This document shows, piece after piece, positions 49,824 through 58,925 of a stretch of DNA of 64,000 nt (position 1 is its first letter; each line of letters begins with the position of its first letter). The notes under the pieces are model-generated. The model made no database searches and was not told the origin of the DNA. It worked only from the letters and a program-made list of their open reading frames with translations. The stretch comes from Butyricicoccus pullicaecorum DSM 23266 (GTDB taxonomy: Bacteria > Bacillota > Clostridia > Oscillospirales > Butyricicoccaceae), in contig NZ_FUXW01000001.1 of the NCBI RefSeq assembly GCF_900167005.1, forward strand, positions 496,001-560,000, written 5' to 3'. The position numbers and the translations under genes are program-made.

Positions 49824-50780
49824 ATGAGATCGTTTTACAAGTGGGTCGCACGACTGTCCTGCGTCCTTTTGCTGGCTACAGCGTTGACCGGTTGTGCATC
49901 GCAAGAAGGCAAACAGGAGACCATGCACGCGACGGTCGGAACCTGGAAGACTGCCCAGACGCTGACGCCATACTTTTATCAGGATTATGCGGATATGGCC
50001 ATTGAGGTCAAACCGTTCACCAATCCGGGAGATCAAAAGACCGCACTGCTGGCTGGCAGTCTGGATATGACCGGCACGACCATTCCGACCGCCATTCAGG
50101 CGGCAGCAGCCGGGGAACCGATCAAGATTGTGGCCAGTCTGTGCAATAAATGTTCGGCGCTTGTCGTGGCGGCCGATTCGGACATTCAGACCGCAGCTGA
50201 TCTCAAGGGAAAGACCATCGCCTATGTGCCGGGTACGATGCATCACGTTCTGCTGCTCAATGTACTCGAGCGTGCCGGTCTTGACCCGGATACCGATGTT
50301 AAACTCGTTCGAGTTGACTTTTTCGATATGGGTCAGGCGCTGGCCGGGGGACAGATCGACGCATTCCTGAGCGGAGAACCCTATCCGACACAGGCGGTGC
50401 AGGACGGGTACGGCAGAATTTTGGAATATCCGTATTTTGACGACAGCATCGGTACGATCAACGCGGCCATGATCGTCACCGAGGACACCATCGAGCAGCG
50501 TCCCGAGTTGGTGCAGAAGCTGGTCGATGCTCATGTGCAGGCGACCCAAAACATGATCGATCACCCAGATGACTGGTTGGATTTGGCCGCATCGATGGGA
50601 ACCGACCGGGAGTTGCTGACCGCCTCGGCGGACAATATTGAGCTGTGCTGGCAGATTGATGAGGCTTACATCGAACACACCGAGCGATTGGCCGAGCAGA
50701 TGCAGGCGCTCGGTCTGATCGACACCGTGCCCGACATTCAGGACATGTTCGATTTGTCTTTCCTGGAGCATGCCGCATGA
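49824..50780 (+). CDS. ABC transporter substrate-binding lipoprotein, NMT1/SsuA-like
   Basis: 318 residues. Signal peptide with lipobox LTGC (Cys about residue 23), then the NMT1/THI5/SsuA fold (KTALLAGSLDMTGTTIPTAIQAAAAGEPIKIVASLCNKCSALVV..., GKTIAYVPGTMHHVLLLNVLERAGLDPDTDVKLVRV). The family binds sulphonates, nitrate, pyrimidines and similar small anions or rings. A CNKC pair beside the ligand pocket position is unusual. Confidence 0.87.
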   Translation: MRSFYKWVARLSCVLLLATALTGCASQEGKQETMHATVGTWKTAQTLTPYFYQDYADMAIEVKPFTNPGDQKTALLAGSLDMTGTTIPTAIQAAAAGEPIKIVASLCNKCSALVVAADSDIQTAADLKGKTIAYVPGTMHHVLLLNVLERAGLDPDTDVKLVRVDFFDMGQALAGGQIDAFLSGEPYPTQAVQDGYGRILEYPYFDDSIGTINAAMIVTEDTIEQRPELVQKLVDAHVQATQNMIDHPDDWLDLAASMGTDRELLTASADNIELCWQIDEAYIEHTERLAEQMQALGLIDTVPDIQDMFDLSFLEHAA

Positions 50781-51571
50781 AGACCAGAAAATTCGACCCG
50801 GTGGGCTGGATTGTGCCGATTTTGGTGATTGCGGTCTGGTGGGCTGTGACCCGGTTCGGCATCGTCGCACCCTATCAGCTGCCCAGTCCGCAGACGCTTG
50901 CGCGGGTGCTGGTGGACTTTGCAACCGGTTGGTACGGACTGACCCCGTATGCCGGGACGATGTTTTTGCACCTGTGGCACAGCCTGTACCGTGTCCTGAC
51001 CGGGTTTGCACTGGCGGTCGTGCTTGGACTGCCGCTCGGCTTTGCCACCGGACGGGTTCGGCTGCTGCGCCGGTTGTTTGACCCTTTTCTTGGACTCATT
51101 CGCAGTGTTCCCGGCATCGGATGGCTGCCCATTGCGATCGTCTGGTTCGGTGTCGGTGAGGGAAATACCCGGTTTCTCATCACGCTGGCGGCCTTCTTTC
51201 CCATTTATCTCAATACCATGCAGGGCGCGGCTGGTGTACCCGATTTGACCGTGCGTGCAGGCCGTATGCTGGGTGCTCGCGGTTTGACCCTCTTTGCCAC
51301 CGTGATTTTCCCGGCTGCATTTTCCCAAATTGCTGTCGGTCTGCGGCTTGGCTTGGGTGTCGCGTGGGCGTATCTGGTGCTCGGTGAGGTCACCGGTGTG
51401 ACCGAGGGGCTGGGCGCGGTCATGACCGACGGGCGTATGCTCGGGCAGGTCGATATCGTGCTGGCCGCGATGATCGTAATTGCGATTGCGGGCAAACTGA
51501 CCGACTGGCTGCTGTGTGCGCTGTGCCGCTGCATCAGTCCGACCGTGCGCAAAGGAGGAAGAAACGCATGA
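50777..51571 (+). CDS. ABC transporter permease, SsuC/TauC-like
   Basis: 264 residues, six spans, with the EAA-type loop GAAGVPDLTVRAGRMLGARG preceding the C-terminal spans. Overlaps the binding-protein stop by four bases. Confidence 0.92.
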   Translation: MKTRKFDPVGWIVPILVIAVWWAVTRFGIVAPYQLPSPQTLARVLVDFATGWYGLTPYAGTMFLHLWHSLYRVLTGFALAVVLGLPLGFATGRVRLLRRLFDPFLGLIRSVPGIGWLPIAIVWFGVGEGNTRFLITLAAFFPIYLNTMQGAAGVPDLTVRAGRMLGARGLTLFATVIFPAAFSQIAVGLRLGLGVAWAYLVLGEVTGVTEGLGAVMTDGRMLGQVDIVLAAMIVIAIAGKLTDWLLCALCRCISPTVRKGGRNA

Positions 51572-52332
51572 ATCAGGGACTTGTGATTGACAATCTGTGT
51601 CATCGGTTTCATACTGAAAACGGGCAGACCGTAGATGCACTGAATCACCTGTCGCTGGAAGTTCCGGCGGGGCAGATCGTGTCGGTGATTGGTGCGTCGG
51701 GCTGCGGAAAGAGTACCTTGCTCAGCCTGATTGCCGGATTTGATCGTCCGACACAGGGAGAGATCACGCTGGATGGCGTGTCGGTCGTGGGAAAGCCCAG
51801 TCCCGACCGCTGTCTGGTCTTTCAGTCGCCTGCACTGTTTGAATGGCTGACCGTGCTGCAAAACGTGGCGTACGGACTCAAACGACAGGGTATCCCGCGT
51901 CAGGACAGACGTGCACAGGCGATGGATATGCTGGCACGAGTGGGACTTTCCGGCTTTGAAAAGCAGTATCCGCATGAGCTGTCGGGCGGTATGCAGCAGC
52001 GCGTCGCGCTGGCACGTGCACTCGTGATGCGTCCGCGCGTGCTGTTTATGGACGAACCCTTTGCCGCGCTCGATGCCCAGCTGCGCCAGCAGATGCAGCA
52101 GCTTGTCCGCAGTTTGTGGCGTGAACTTGGACAGACCATCCTGTTTGTGACCCACGATATCCGTGAGGCGGTCGCGGTCGCGCATCGTGTGGTCGTTCTG
52201 ACACCACGGCCGGGAACGGTCAAGGCGGTCTTTCCGGTGCCGGGTTCGATGGAGAACCGGGAAGCATTTCTGCACACCGATGCATACGAAACGCTGTGCG
52301 CACAGATTGGGGACACCCTGTTCGATCGATAA
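51568..52332 (+). CDS. ABC transporter ATPase, SsuB/TauB-like
   Basis: 254 residues. Walker A GASGCGKST, Q-loop LVFQSPALFEWLTV, signature LSGGMQQRVALARAL, Walker B VLFMDEPFAALD and H-loop FVTHD. Start 51568 overlaps the permease by four bases. Completes the transporter. Confidence 0.93.
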   Translation: MNQGLVIDNLCHRFHTENGQTVDALNHLSLEVPAGQIVSVIGASGCGKSTLLSLIAGFDRPTQGEITLDGVSVVGKPSPDRCLVFQSPALFEWLTVLQNVAYGLKRQGIPRQDRRAQAMDMLARVGLSGFEKQYPHELSGGMQQRVALARALVMRPRVLFMDEPFAALDAQLRQQMQQLVRSLWRELGQTILFVTHDIREAVAVAHRVVVLTPRPGTVKAVFPVPGSMENREAFLHTDAYETLCAQIGDTLFDR

Positions 52333-52347
52333 GCAAGGAGAAAAACC

Positions 52348-52677
52348 ATGGAATTTGCATATTGTAAACTGGAAATCTTTATTCCTGAGAGCCATTTGGG
52401 AGTATTGCAGCAGGCACTCGCGGAAGTGGATGCCGGACACATCGGCGCGTATGATTGCTGCCTGTCCTATCACCCGGTAACCGGCTGTTGGCGGCCGCTG
52501 AACGGGACAAACCCTTATCTCGGAACGGTAGGGGAGATTTGCACCGCACCCGAGCTCAAGGTCGAGGTGACTTGCAAGACCGAGCGCGTCGCGCAGACCA
52601 TTGCCGCCATCAAAGCCGTGCATCCCTATGAAGAACCGGTCATCAATGCGATTCCCTTATACCAGGTCGGCTTATAA
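52348..52677 (+). CDS. Small NIF3/YqfO-insert-like (CutA-fold) protein
   Basis: 109 residues (YCKLEIFIPESHLGVLQQALAEVDAGHIGAYDCCLSYHPVTGCWRPLNGTNPYLG..., AIKAVHPYEEPVINAIPL). This matches the central domain of YqfO-type NIF3 proteins, a CutA-like trimer, here as a separate protein. The P-Y-E-E-P motif is characteristic. It is last in the radical SAM-ABC operon and is followed by a terminator. Metal or ligand sensing is possible. Confidence 0.8.
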   Translation: MEFAYCKLEIFIPESHLGVLQQALAEVDAGHIGAYDCCLSYHPVTGCWRPLNGTNPYLGTVGEICTAPELKVEVTCKTERVAQTIAAIKAVHPYEEPVINAIPLYQVGL

Positions 52678-52686
52678 GCAAGAAAA

Positions 52687-52714
52687 AAGGACGTTTCCGT
52701 GTGGAAACGTCCTT
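52687..52714. terminator. Terminator between the ABC operon and the SLH protein
   Basis: AAGGACGTTTCC-GTGT-GGAAACGTCCTT with A-run before and TTTT after, serving both convergent operons. Confidence 0.92.
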
Positions 52715-52724
52715 TTCTATGTGG

Positions 52725-54884
52725 TTAACTTGCCATGAACTGATAGAGCATACCGATGGCTTCTTCGCGGGTTGCGGTCTGGTTTGCCGCGAACCGTCCG
52801 GCTTCGTCACCGGATACCATGTGCAGTCCCTGCGCAATGGCCGCGTAGCCGTAGTACGCGTCGGGAATCTCATTTGCATCGGTGAACGTGCAGCGGAAAA
52901 TACCCGGAATCTGTGCGGCGTTGCCGTAGCCGCCGTGATCGAGGATGGTCTTGACCAGCTCGGCGCGGGTGATCAGCTTGTCATCATCCCGGTCACCGCG
53001 TGCCAGCAGACCGCTGCCAATGGCGTAATCATAAATTTGATTGGCTGCGTCCTCCTCGGACAGATCGATGAGGAAACCGTCTACGCTGGCCAGGAGCGCC
53101 ATCAAGTCGAGCTGCGTCAGCGATTTTGTGGGCTGGAGAGTACCGCCCAGCCAGCCGATGCGGTAGGATGCGAGCGCCTGCGCAGCCTGTGCGGCCCAGG
53201 TGGTCGAGAGATCGCTGTACGTCAGTGTATCGTCATTGCTGGTGAGTGCCAGCGGCTGTCCGGTCTTGGCATCGATGCCGTACATCATGGTGGGCTGTTC
53301 GAGGTAGAATCCAAGGGTCAGACGTTCGACGTAAGGGTATCCCATCTCGGCAAGCTTTGCGCCGTCTGCACTCTGTCCGGCCTCTTCGGGAACGGATAGA
53401 TAGCCGAGTTTGGTCTCAAAGGTGTCCATCCAGAACGTGTGCGCAGCCTCGGACGAAATCAAGCCGTCCGCGCTGTCAAAGGTGGGCAGTTCGTCAAAAT
53501 TGCGGGACAGATAGGTGATCGAGCCGTCGCGTGCATCGATCGATACCGCAATGCTGTTTGCTGGGAAGAAGTATCTGTTGACCTTCTGACAGAATACAAA
53601 GTCGTGCTCGGTAGAGTCGCCCTCGGTGCTTGCCGCGGTGGACTTATAGAGTGCACAGGTCTTATACTGGTCAGGCCACAGGCGGCTGAGGAAGGATTCG
53701 GCTGTTTTCTGCGCCGTGGACAGCGAGACCGTTCCTTTGAATGCCTCATCCGTCCAGTACGAACTAAATACGTCCTCGATTTCTCCGGTCTTAGCGTTTA
53801 CCGTGATATAGCGATGGTTCAGATTGTTTTCTGCCTTCTGCGTGTAGCGCAGATGGCCATATACCGTGCCGTCCTCGGTGTCAATGGAATAGCTGCACGA
53901 AGACAGGGTATAGCTTGTCAGTCCGAGTTCTTTCCAGGTGCGTACCTTGCTGTCCAACGCTTCTTTGGACAGAACGCCTTCCATCTGGGCGATGCCAGCC
54001 TGTTCGGCCTCGGACAGACTGCCGTTGGTGGATTCGACTGCCGTATCTGCGCTGCCCGCGGCGCCCATCTTATCATAGAGTTCGCGGGCCTGCTCGGTCA
54101 GGTTGACGAGCTTACCGGTCTGCGCATCAACATAGAAGTTGTCAGTCGTGTCGGGAACATAGCGCAGAGAAGCAGTTTTGCGGTCATCATTCAGTACGTA
54201 TTCAAGGCGCAGTGTTTGCTGCTCTCCGAGCAATGCCGTGGCCTTGTCGTAGGCCTGTTTGTTGACAGAGGGGTCAGCACTCAGACCGAGAGATGCCGGA
54301 TCGACCGGGGTACCGACATAGCTGGTGTAGCGGTCGGCGCGCGAGAAGCGGAGCAGCTCACCGGTATCCGAATCTACGGTCGCAGATACACTGATAGGCG
54401 TGGGCAGACCGTACAGATCAAGTTTGGTCGAAAACGTGTGATCGGACGACGTGAGCGAGGGGGTCCGGTCGGATTCGCTCAGTTCGGCGCTCTCGTGTTC
54501 TCCGAGCACCTGATCGATAAAGGTCTGTGCGGTTTTCTGCGCATCCTCGCGGGAGATCGTCGGAAAACTGGGCAGCTGGCCGCTGGAGGACGAGGTCTCA
54601 TCGCTCGGATTGTACTGATAGCGGTAGATGGTGCCGTCCTCACCGGCGGCCACGGTGAGCGTGGACTGGTCGGCAGCTGTCCAGTCAAGCTCCCATATTG
54701 CGCGCAGAGGATCTTCCTGCAACTCGCCGTGGAAGGATGTGTAAGAGTTGTCCAGTTTGAGGATGTCTTTCACCGTCTGGGTGACTTGGGATAAGCGCTG
54801 GTCGGCAGTGCTGCTCTCGGAAGCGGCTGCGACCGGTGTGGTCAGCAGCGCGGCGCTGAGCAGCAGGCATAATGTCCGTTTCAT
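52725..54884 (-). CDS. Secreted YcdB/PepSY-type protein with C-terminal SLH domains
   Basis: 719 residues. Signal peptide (1-20, AAA cut). Residues about 25-560 contain two YcdB/PepSY-like halves (REDAQKTAQTFIDQVLGEH..., VDSDTGELLRFSR, VNAKTGEIEDVFSSYW, IDARDGSITYLSRN). From about 570 there are two or three S-layer homology motifs (SLTQLDLMALLASVDG, ITRAELVKTILDHGG, DAYYGYAAIAQGLHMVSGDEAGRFAANQTATREEAIGMLYQFM). Probably held to the cell wall. PepSY domains are thought to limit proteases or bind metals. Confidence 0.87.
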   Translation of the reverse strand: MKRTLCLLLSAALLTTPVAAASESSTADQRLSQVTQTVKDILKLDNSYTSFHGELQEDPLRAIWELDWTAADQSTLTVAAGEDGTIYRYQYNPSDETSSSSGQLPSFPTISREDAQKTAQTFIDQVLGEHESAELSESDRTPSLTSSDHTFSTKLDLYGLPTPISVSATVDSDTGELLRFSRADRYTSYVGTPVDPASLGLSADPSVNKQAYDKATALLGEQQTLRLEYVLNDDRKTASLRYVPDTTDNFYVDAQTGKLVNLTEQARELYDKMGAAGSADTAVESTNGSLSEAEQAGIAQMEGVLSKEALDSKVRTWKELGLTSYTLSSCSYSIDTEDGTVYGHLRYTQKAENNLNHRYITVNAKTGEIEDVFSSYWTDEAFKGTVSLSTAQKTAESFLSRLWPDQYKTCALYKSTAASTEGDSTEHDFVFCQKVNRYFFPANSIAVSIDARDGSITYLSRNFDELPTFDSADGLISSEAAHTFWMDTFETKLGYLSVPEEAGQSADGAKLAEMGYPYVERLTLGFYLEQPTMMYGIDAKTGQPLALTSNDDTLTYSDLSTTWAAQAAQALASYRIGWLGGTLQPTKSLTQLDLMALLASVDGFLIDLSEEDAANQIYDYAIGSGLLARGDRDDDKLITRAELVKTILDHGGYGNAAQIPGIFRCTFTDANEIPDAYYGYAAIAQGLHMVSGDEAGRFAANQTATREEAIGMLYQFMAS

Positions 54885-54998
54885 ACAAAACGCCTCCTTT
54901 TTCTCATTCCTTCAAGGTGCATAGGTTCTCTATTTCGTTAGACTTATTTTATACCAAAAAGTTCCGGGTGCAAAGGGGATTGTAGACAAAAGATTTTT

Positions 54999-55826
54999 TT
55001 AGTTTGCCGTACCTGTGCGCTCGGCGCGGACAAAATAGAACAGGTACTGCTGAATCACACCGTTAAACGGTGCATAGCGGTCGAAGGGGAAACCGTTCGG
55101 ATAGTGGGTGTCCATGACGCGGTTCATCCACACGTCGAGCGGGAAGGAGTCCATGCGGTGAAAGCCGAACAGCATGACGCATTGGGCGATTTTGGGGCCG
55201 ACACCGTGCAGGGAGAGCAGTTTTTCGCGCAGCGCGGCATCGTCCAGCGCGGCCAGCTCGTCAAAAAGACCAGGATTGTGTGCGGCGGTCTGTGCAGCCT
55301 GTCGAAGGTAGGGCAGACGGTAGCCCAGACCGCAGGCGGCAAGGGTATCGTCATCGAGTGCGGCCAGCTGTGCGGGTGTGGGGAAGGCGTAGAGCGTCTG
55401 ACCATCAGCCTCGCCGATCGGCGTACCCGCCGCACGGGACAGTGCCTCGACCGATTTCTGAATGGCCGGGATGGACTTGCGCTGCGAGAGCAGGAAGGTG
55501 ATGAGCATTTCGAACGGGTCCTGCCGCAGAATGCGGATACCCTGTCCGCACGCTGCCGATTGGCTGAGATAGTGGTCGTTCGGGTCGATCGACGCACGAA
55601 TTGCGGTGTAGTCGGTGGAAAAATCAAAGTAATCGTGCCAGAATGACTGAAATTCCTCAGGGGTGCAGTCGAGTTCCAGCGTATCGGGTGCGGTCTGTTT
55701 GAGCACGACCGTACGGTCGCGGGCGAAAATACGGCAGCGGCCGTCAGAGAGCGGATACCAGCGAAAACACTGGCCGCTTGCGGCGATCTTGACTGCGTCG
55801 AAGTCATCGGTCAGGGTAAAATGCAT
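54999..55826 (-). CDS. DNA glycosylase, OGG/AlkA-like (8-oxoguanine type)
   Basis: 275 residues. N-terminal OGG domain (ASGQCFRWYPLSDGRCRIFARDRTV) and HhH-GPD domain with LLSLHGVGPKIAQCVMLFGFHRMDSFPLDVWMNRV. The Lys of GVGPK-type hairpin and the Asp of PLDVW are at the expected catalytic places. Removes oxidised purines. Start 55826 has AGGAGG upstream. Confidence 0.88.
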   Translation of the reverse strand: MHFTLTDDFDAVKIAASGQCFRWYPLSDGRCRIFARDRTVVLKQTAPDTLELDCTPEEFQSFWHDYFDFSTDYTAIRASIDPNDHYLSQSAACGQGIRILRQDPFEMLITFLLSQRKSIPAIQKSVEALSRAAGTPIGEADGQTLYAFPTPAQLAALDDDTLAACGLGYRLPYLRQAAQTAAHNPGLFDELAALDDAALREKLLSLHGVGPKIAQCVMLFGFHRMDSFPLDVWMNRVMDTHYPNGFPFDRYAPFNGVIQQYLFYFVRAERTGTAN

Positions 55827-55912
55827 GAGGTGTCCTCCTGAAAGTCGAAAGATTGGATTTTTGGTCGACTTCAGTATAGCAAACCCGGCTGCCGCGTGCA
55901 ACCGGGTATCTA

Positions 55913-55941
55913 TTGCCTGACCTGTGGGAACGTGTTATGAT
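55913..55941 (+). promoter_or_regulatory. Promoter of the two-component operon
   Basis: TTGCCT (55913-55918), 17 bases, TATGAT (55936-55941), 35 bases before the response regulator start, with AAGGAG between. Confidence 0.6.
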
Positions 55942-55976
55942 GAGACCGGAAACAAGTATTAAAGGAGTGGACAAAG

Positions 55977-56651
55977 ATGCGTATTTTGATTGCCGAAGAT
56001 GAACAGGATCTGTGCCGATTGATCGTGCAGACGCTGACCCGTGCGGGATACAGCGTGGATGCCTGTCTGGATGGAGAACAGGCCATGGACTGCCTGCGCT
56101 GTGCGACCTACGACTGTGTGCTGCTCGATGTGATGATGCCGCGCCGGGATGGTCATGCGGTCTTGCGCGAGATGCGGGCGTCGGGTGACCGCACGCCGGT
56201 CATTTTCCTGACCGCACGCGACAGCATTCAGGATCGCATCAGCGGTCTGGACATGGGCGCCGACGACTATCTGGTCAAACCCTTTGACTTTGACGAGCTG
56301 CTTGCCCGCATCCGCGCGGCGACGCGCAAGTACGGTGGGGAAAAGAGCAGCGTGCTGACGCTCGCCGACCTGACGCTGGATACGGCTGCGCACACGGTGA
56401 CCCGCGGCGGCAAGGTAATCAAGCTGTCGGCCAAGGAGTACGCGATTTTAGAGTACCTTATGCACCACAAGGAGACCGTAGTTTCCCGCGAACAGTTGGA
56501 AAATCATATTTGGAACTACGATTATGCGGGTGGCTCCAATGTGGTAGACGTGTATATGACCTATCTGCGCCGCAAGATCGACCATGATTTTGACAAAAAA
56601 TTGCTGCACACCATACGCGGTGCGGGATGGGTGCTGCGGGAGGAAGCATGA
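55977..56651 (+). CDS. OmpR-family response regulator
   Basis: 224 residues: receiver (AEDEQDLCRL, phospho-Asp in CVLLDVMMP, Lys in LVKPFD) and winged helix (EYAILEYLMHHKETVVSREQLENHIWNYDYAGGSNVVDVYMTYLRRKI). CarR/ArlR-like. ATGA overlap with its kinase. Confidence 0.93.
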   Translation: MRILIAEDEQDLCRLIVQTLTRAGYSVDACLDGEQAMDCLRCATYDCVLLDVMMPRRDGHAVLREMRASGDRTPVIFLTARDSIQDRISGLDMGADDYLVKPFDFDELLARIRAATRKYGGEKSSVLTLADLTLDTAAHTVTRGGKVIKLSAKEYAILEYLMHHKETVVSREQLENHIWNYDYAGGSNVVDVYMTYLRRKIDHDFDKKLLHTIRGAGWVLREEA

Positions 56652-58006
56652 AACGGTTATCGGTACGAAAAAAACTGACGCTGTGGATTACGGCGCTGAT
56701 GATGACGCTGGTGTGTATCGTGATGGCCTTTCTGTTCGGTGTGAGCAGCCGGGTGGCGGTGCAGAGTGCACAGGAACAGCTGGAAAGCTTTGTGCGCGGC
56801 AATCTGACCGGCATCACGATGGAAAACGGTACGCTGCAATTTGCCGACAGTGTCCAGTTTACGCGCAGCGGTATGTATTTGCTGGTCTATAACGAGTCGG
56901 GCGCGCTGCTCGCCGGTCAGACCCCGCTGTCCTACCCGGCGACGGTCTCCTTTGAAAACGGTCTGATTCGTCCGGTGTCCGACGAGGAGGCCGACGACGT
57001 GTATCTGACGCTGGATTTCTGGCTGCCGTTTGGCTGGGACGACGGCGTTTGGGTGCGCGGCGTGGTGCAGCAGCCCGAACTTGACGATGCCATGCACCGT
57101 CTGCTCGACCTGTCACTCCTGCTTTTGCCGCTCGTTGTGCTGGTCAGCGGCGTGGGTGCGTACTGCATCGTACGCCGTGCCTTCCGACCGATCGACCGTA
57201 TTGTCGCAGCGGCTGGGGAGATCAGTGAGGGACGCGACCTGTCCCGACGAATCGGTCTGCCGCCCGGAAAGGACGAGATCAGCCAGCTTGCCGCGGCCTT
57301 TGACCAGATGTTTGAGCGACTGGAACGAGCCTTTGAGGCTGAGAGTCAGTTTACGTCCGATGCCTCGCACGAATTGCGCACGCCAACGGCGGTTATTCTG
57401 GCACAGTGCCGGGAGGCTGAGCAGCACGCTCAAACGACCGAGGAGTACGCCGAGGCGGTGACGGTTATTCACCGGCAGGCCGACCGTATTTCCGGTCTGA
57501 TCGGACAGCTGTTGCAGATGACCCGCATGGAGCAGGGCACGGCAAAGCTCAGCGCCGAACAGGCAGATCTGAGCGAGCTGGCTGAGGTGGTATGCGAGGA
57601 ACAGTGCACGGTCTATCCCGACCGTGACATCCGCACGCGTTTGCAGCCGCATGTGATGGCGTGGTTTGACGTGACGCTGATGACCCGCGTGCTGCAAAAC
57701 TTGCTGGAAAACGCCTGTCGGTATGGCGGGGAACAGATCACGGTCGAGGTGCGGCAAGAACAGGACGAGGCCGTTCTGTCCGTCCTTGATAACGGCGAAG
57801 GCATCCCGGAAGACCAGCAGGAAAAGATCTGGAAACGGTTCTACCGCTGCGAGAGTTCGCGCTCGGGCGGTCAGGGTACCGGTTTGGGACTGCCGATGGT
57901 GGCGCAGATCACCGCTATGCACGGGGGAACGGTCACGGTGAGCAGCACACAGGGCTTGGGAACCCGCTTTACCGTGCGCTTTCCGGTGGCCCCGAAAAAT
58001 ATTTAA
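56648..58006 (+). CDS. Sensor histidine kinase
   Basis: 452 residues. Two spans (about 12-35 and 155-178) around an outer sensor domain of 120 residues, HAMP (180-235), H-box SDASHELRTPTAVI (about 245), N-box LLENACRYGG, and G boxes DNGEGIPED and GTGLGLPMV. Works with the OmpR-type regulator. The PepSY genes downstream are likely targets. Confidence 0.93.
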   Translation: MKRLSVRKKLTLWITALMMTLVCIVMAFLFGVSSRVAVQSAQEQLESFVRGNLTGITMENGTLQFADSVQFTRSGMYLLVYNESGALLAGQTPLSYPATVSFENGLIRPVSDEEADDVYLTLDFWLPFGWDDGVWVRGVVQQPELDDAMHRLLDLSLLLLPLVVLVSGVGAYCIVRRAFRPIDRIVAAAGEISEGRDLSRRIGLPPGKDEISQLAAAFDQMFERLERAFEAESQFTSDASHELRTPTAVILAQCREAEQHAQTTEEYAEAVTVIHRQADRISGLIGQLLQMTRMEQGTAKLSAEQADLSELAEVVCEEQCTVYPDRDIRTRLQPHVMAWFDVTLMTRVLQNLLENACRYGGEQITVEVRQEQDEAVLSVLDNGEGIPEDQQEKIWKRFYRCESSRSGGQGTGLGLPMVAQITAMHGGTVTVSSTQGLGTRFTVRFPVAPKNI

Positions 58007-58019
58007 AAATTCTTTGGAT

Positions 58020-58053
58020 TTTTAATGTTCTTTTAATACGCATTCGGTATACT
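58020..58053 (+). promoter_or_regulatory. Activator-type promoter before the PepSY lipoprotein
   Basis: Direct repeats TTTTAAT at 58020-58026 and 58031-58037, exactly 11 bases apart, then TATACT (58048-58053) ten bases on. There is no -35, so the repeats are in its place, as in PhoB/OmpR-activated promoters. The regulator at 55977 is the obvious candidate. Confidence 0.6.
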
Positions 58054-58100
58054 AAGGTCAAACAACAGAGACCAAGACCTCACAGAGAGGAGTGCGTATG

Positions 58101-58886
58101 ATGCGAAAGAAGATTTTAGCGGCGGCATTGCTGCTGACGTTGGGACTGGCTGGATGCAGCGCAAAGGGCCAGAGTGTACAGACCGATTTGATTGGTGAGG
58201 ATGAAGCCAAGACAGCAGCGCTCACCGCGAGCGGTGTGGCACAGGACAATGCGACATTCACCAAGACCCAGCTGGAAAAAGACGATGGTAAGACCTACTA
58301 TGAAATCGAATTTACCGATGCGGACGGCGTGCGGTATGAGTACGATATCGATGCTGTGACCGGAACGGTCATCGCATACGAGAGTGAAAAGAAGGGCACG
58401 GCCAAGACGCAGAGCGGTCAGACCACGACCGATGCGAGCGGCGAGATCGACGAGGCGACAGCCAAGCAGACCGCACTGGACGATGCCGGGCTAACAGCCG
58501 ATCAGGTGACCTTTGTCAAGGTCGAGCGCGAGCAGGATGACGGCGTGACCAAGTACGAGGTAGAGTTCTACGCCAAGGACACCTATACCGAGTACGATTA
58601 CGAGATCAACGCCCAGACCGGTGCTATCCTTGCGATGGATGCCGATGCCGAGAACTATGCACCGCAGACCAGTGGTACGGTCGTCAGCGAGGACACGGTC
58701 AAGCAGACCGTACTCGCCAAGGTGCCGGGTGCATCTGAGAGTGACCTCAAGATGCGCCTCGAGACCGACGACGGACGGCAGCAATATGAAGGTACGATCA
58801 TCTATGATGAGATGAAGTACGAGTTCGAAGTCGACGCATACAGCGGTGCGATCCGTGAATGGGACGCTGAATCTGTATATGACTGA
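58101..58886 (+). CDS. Lipoprotein with three PepSY-like domains
   Basis: 261 residues. Lipobox LAGC (Cys about 19), then three PepSY units (about 30-95, 115-185, 200-260), each with A-K/T-Q-T-A-L and Y-E-[IV]-E-F and ending in D-A-x-T/S-G-x-I. PepSY domains sit outside the membrane near two-component systems and are thought to modulate sensors or proteases. ATG 58101 is preferred by ribosome-site spacing; 58098 is possible. Confidence 0.85.
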   Translation: MRKKILAAALLLTLGLAGCSAKGQSVQTDLIGEDEAKTAALTASGVAQDNATFTKTQLEKDDGKTYYEIEFTDADGVRYEYDIDAVTGTVIAYESEKKGTAKTQSGQTTTDASGEIDEATAKQTALDDAGLTADQVTFVKVEREQDDGVTKYEVEFYAKDTYTEYDYEINAQTGAILAMDADAENYAPQTSGTVVSEDTVKQTVLAKVPGASESDLKMRLETDDGRQQYEGTIIYDEMKYEFEVDAYSGAIREWDAESVYD

Positions 58887-58925
58887 ACATAAACCACGGT
58901 AAGAACGAATAGGAGGATTCAAACC

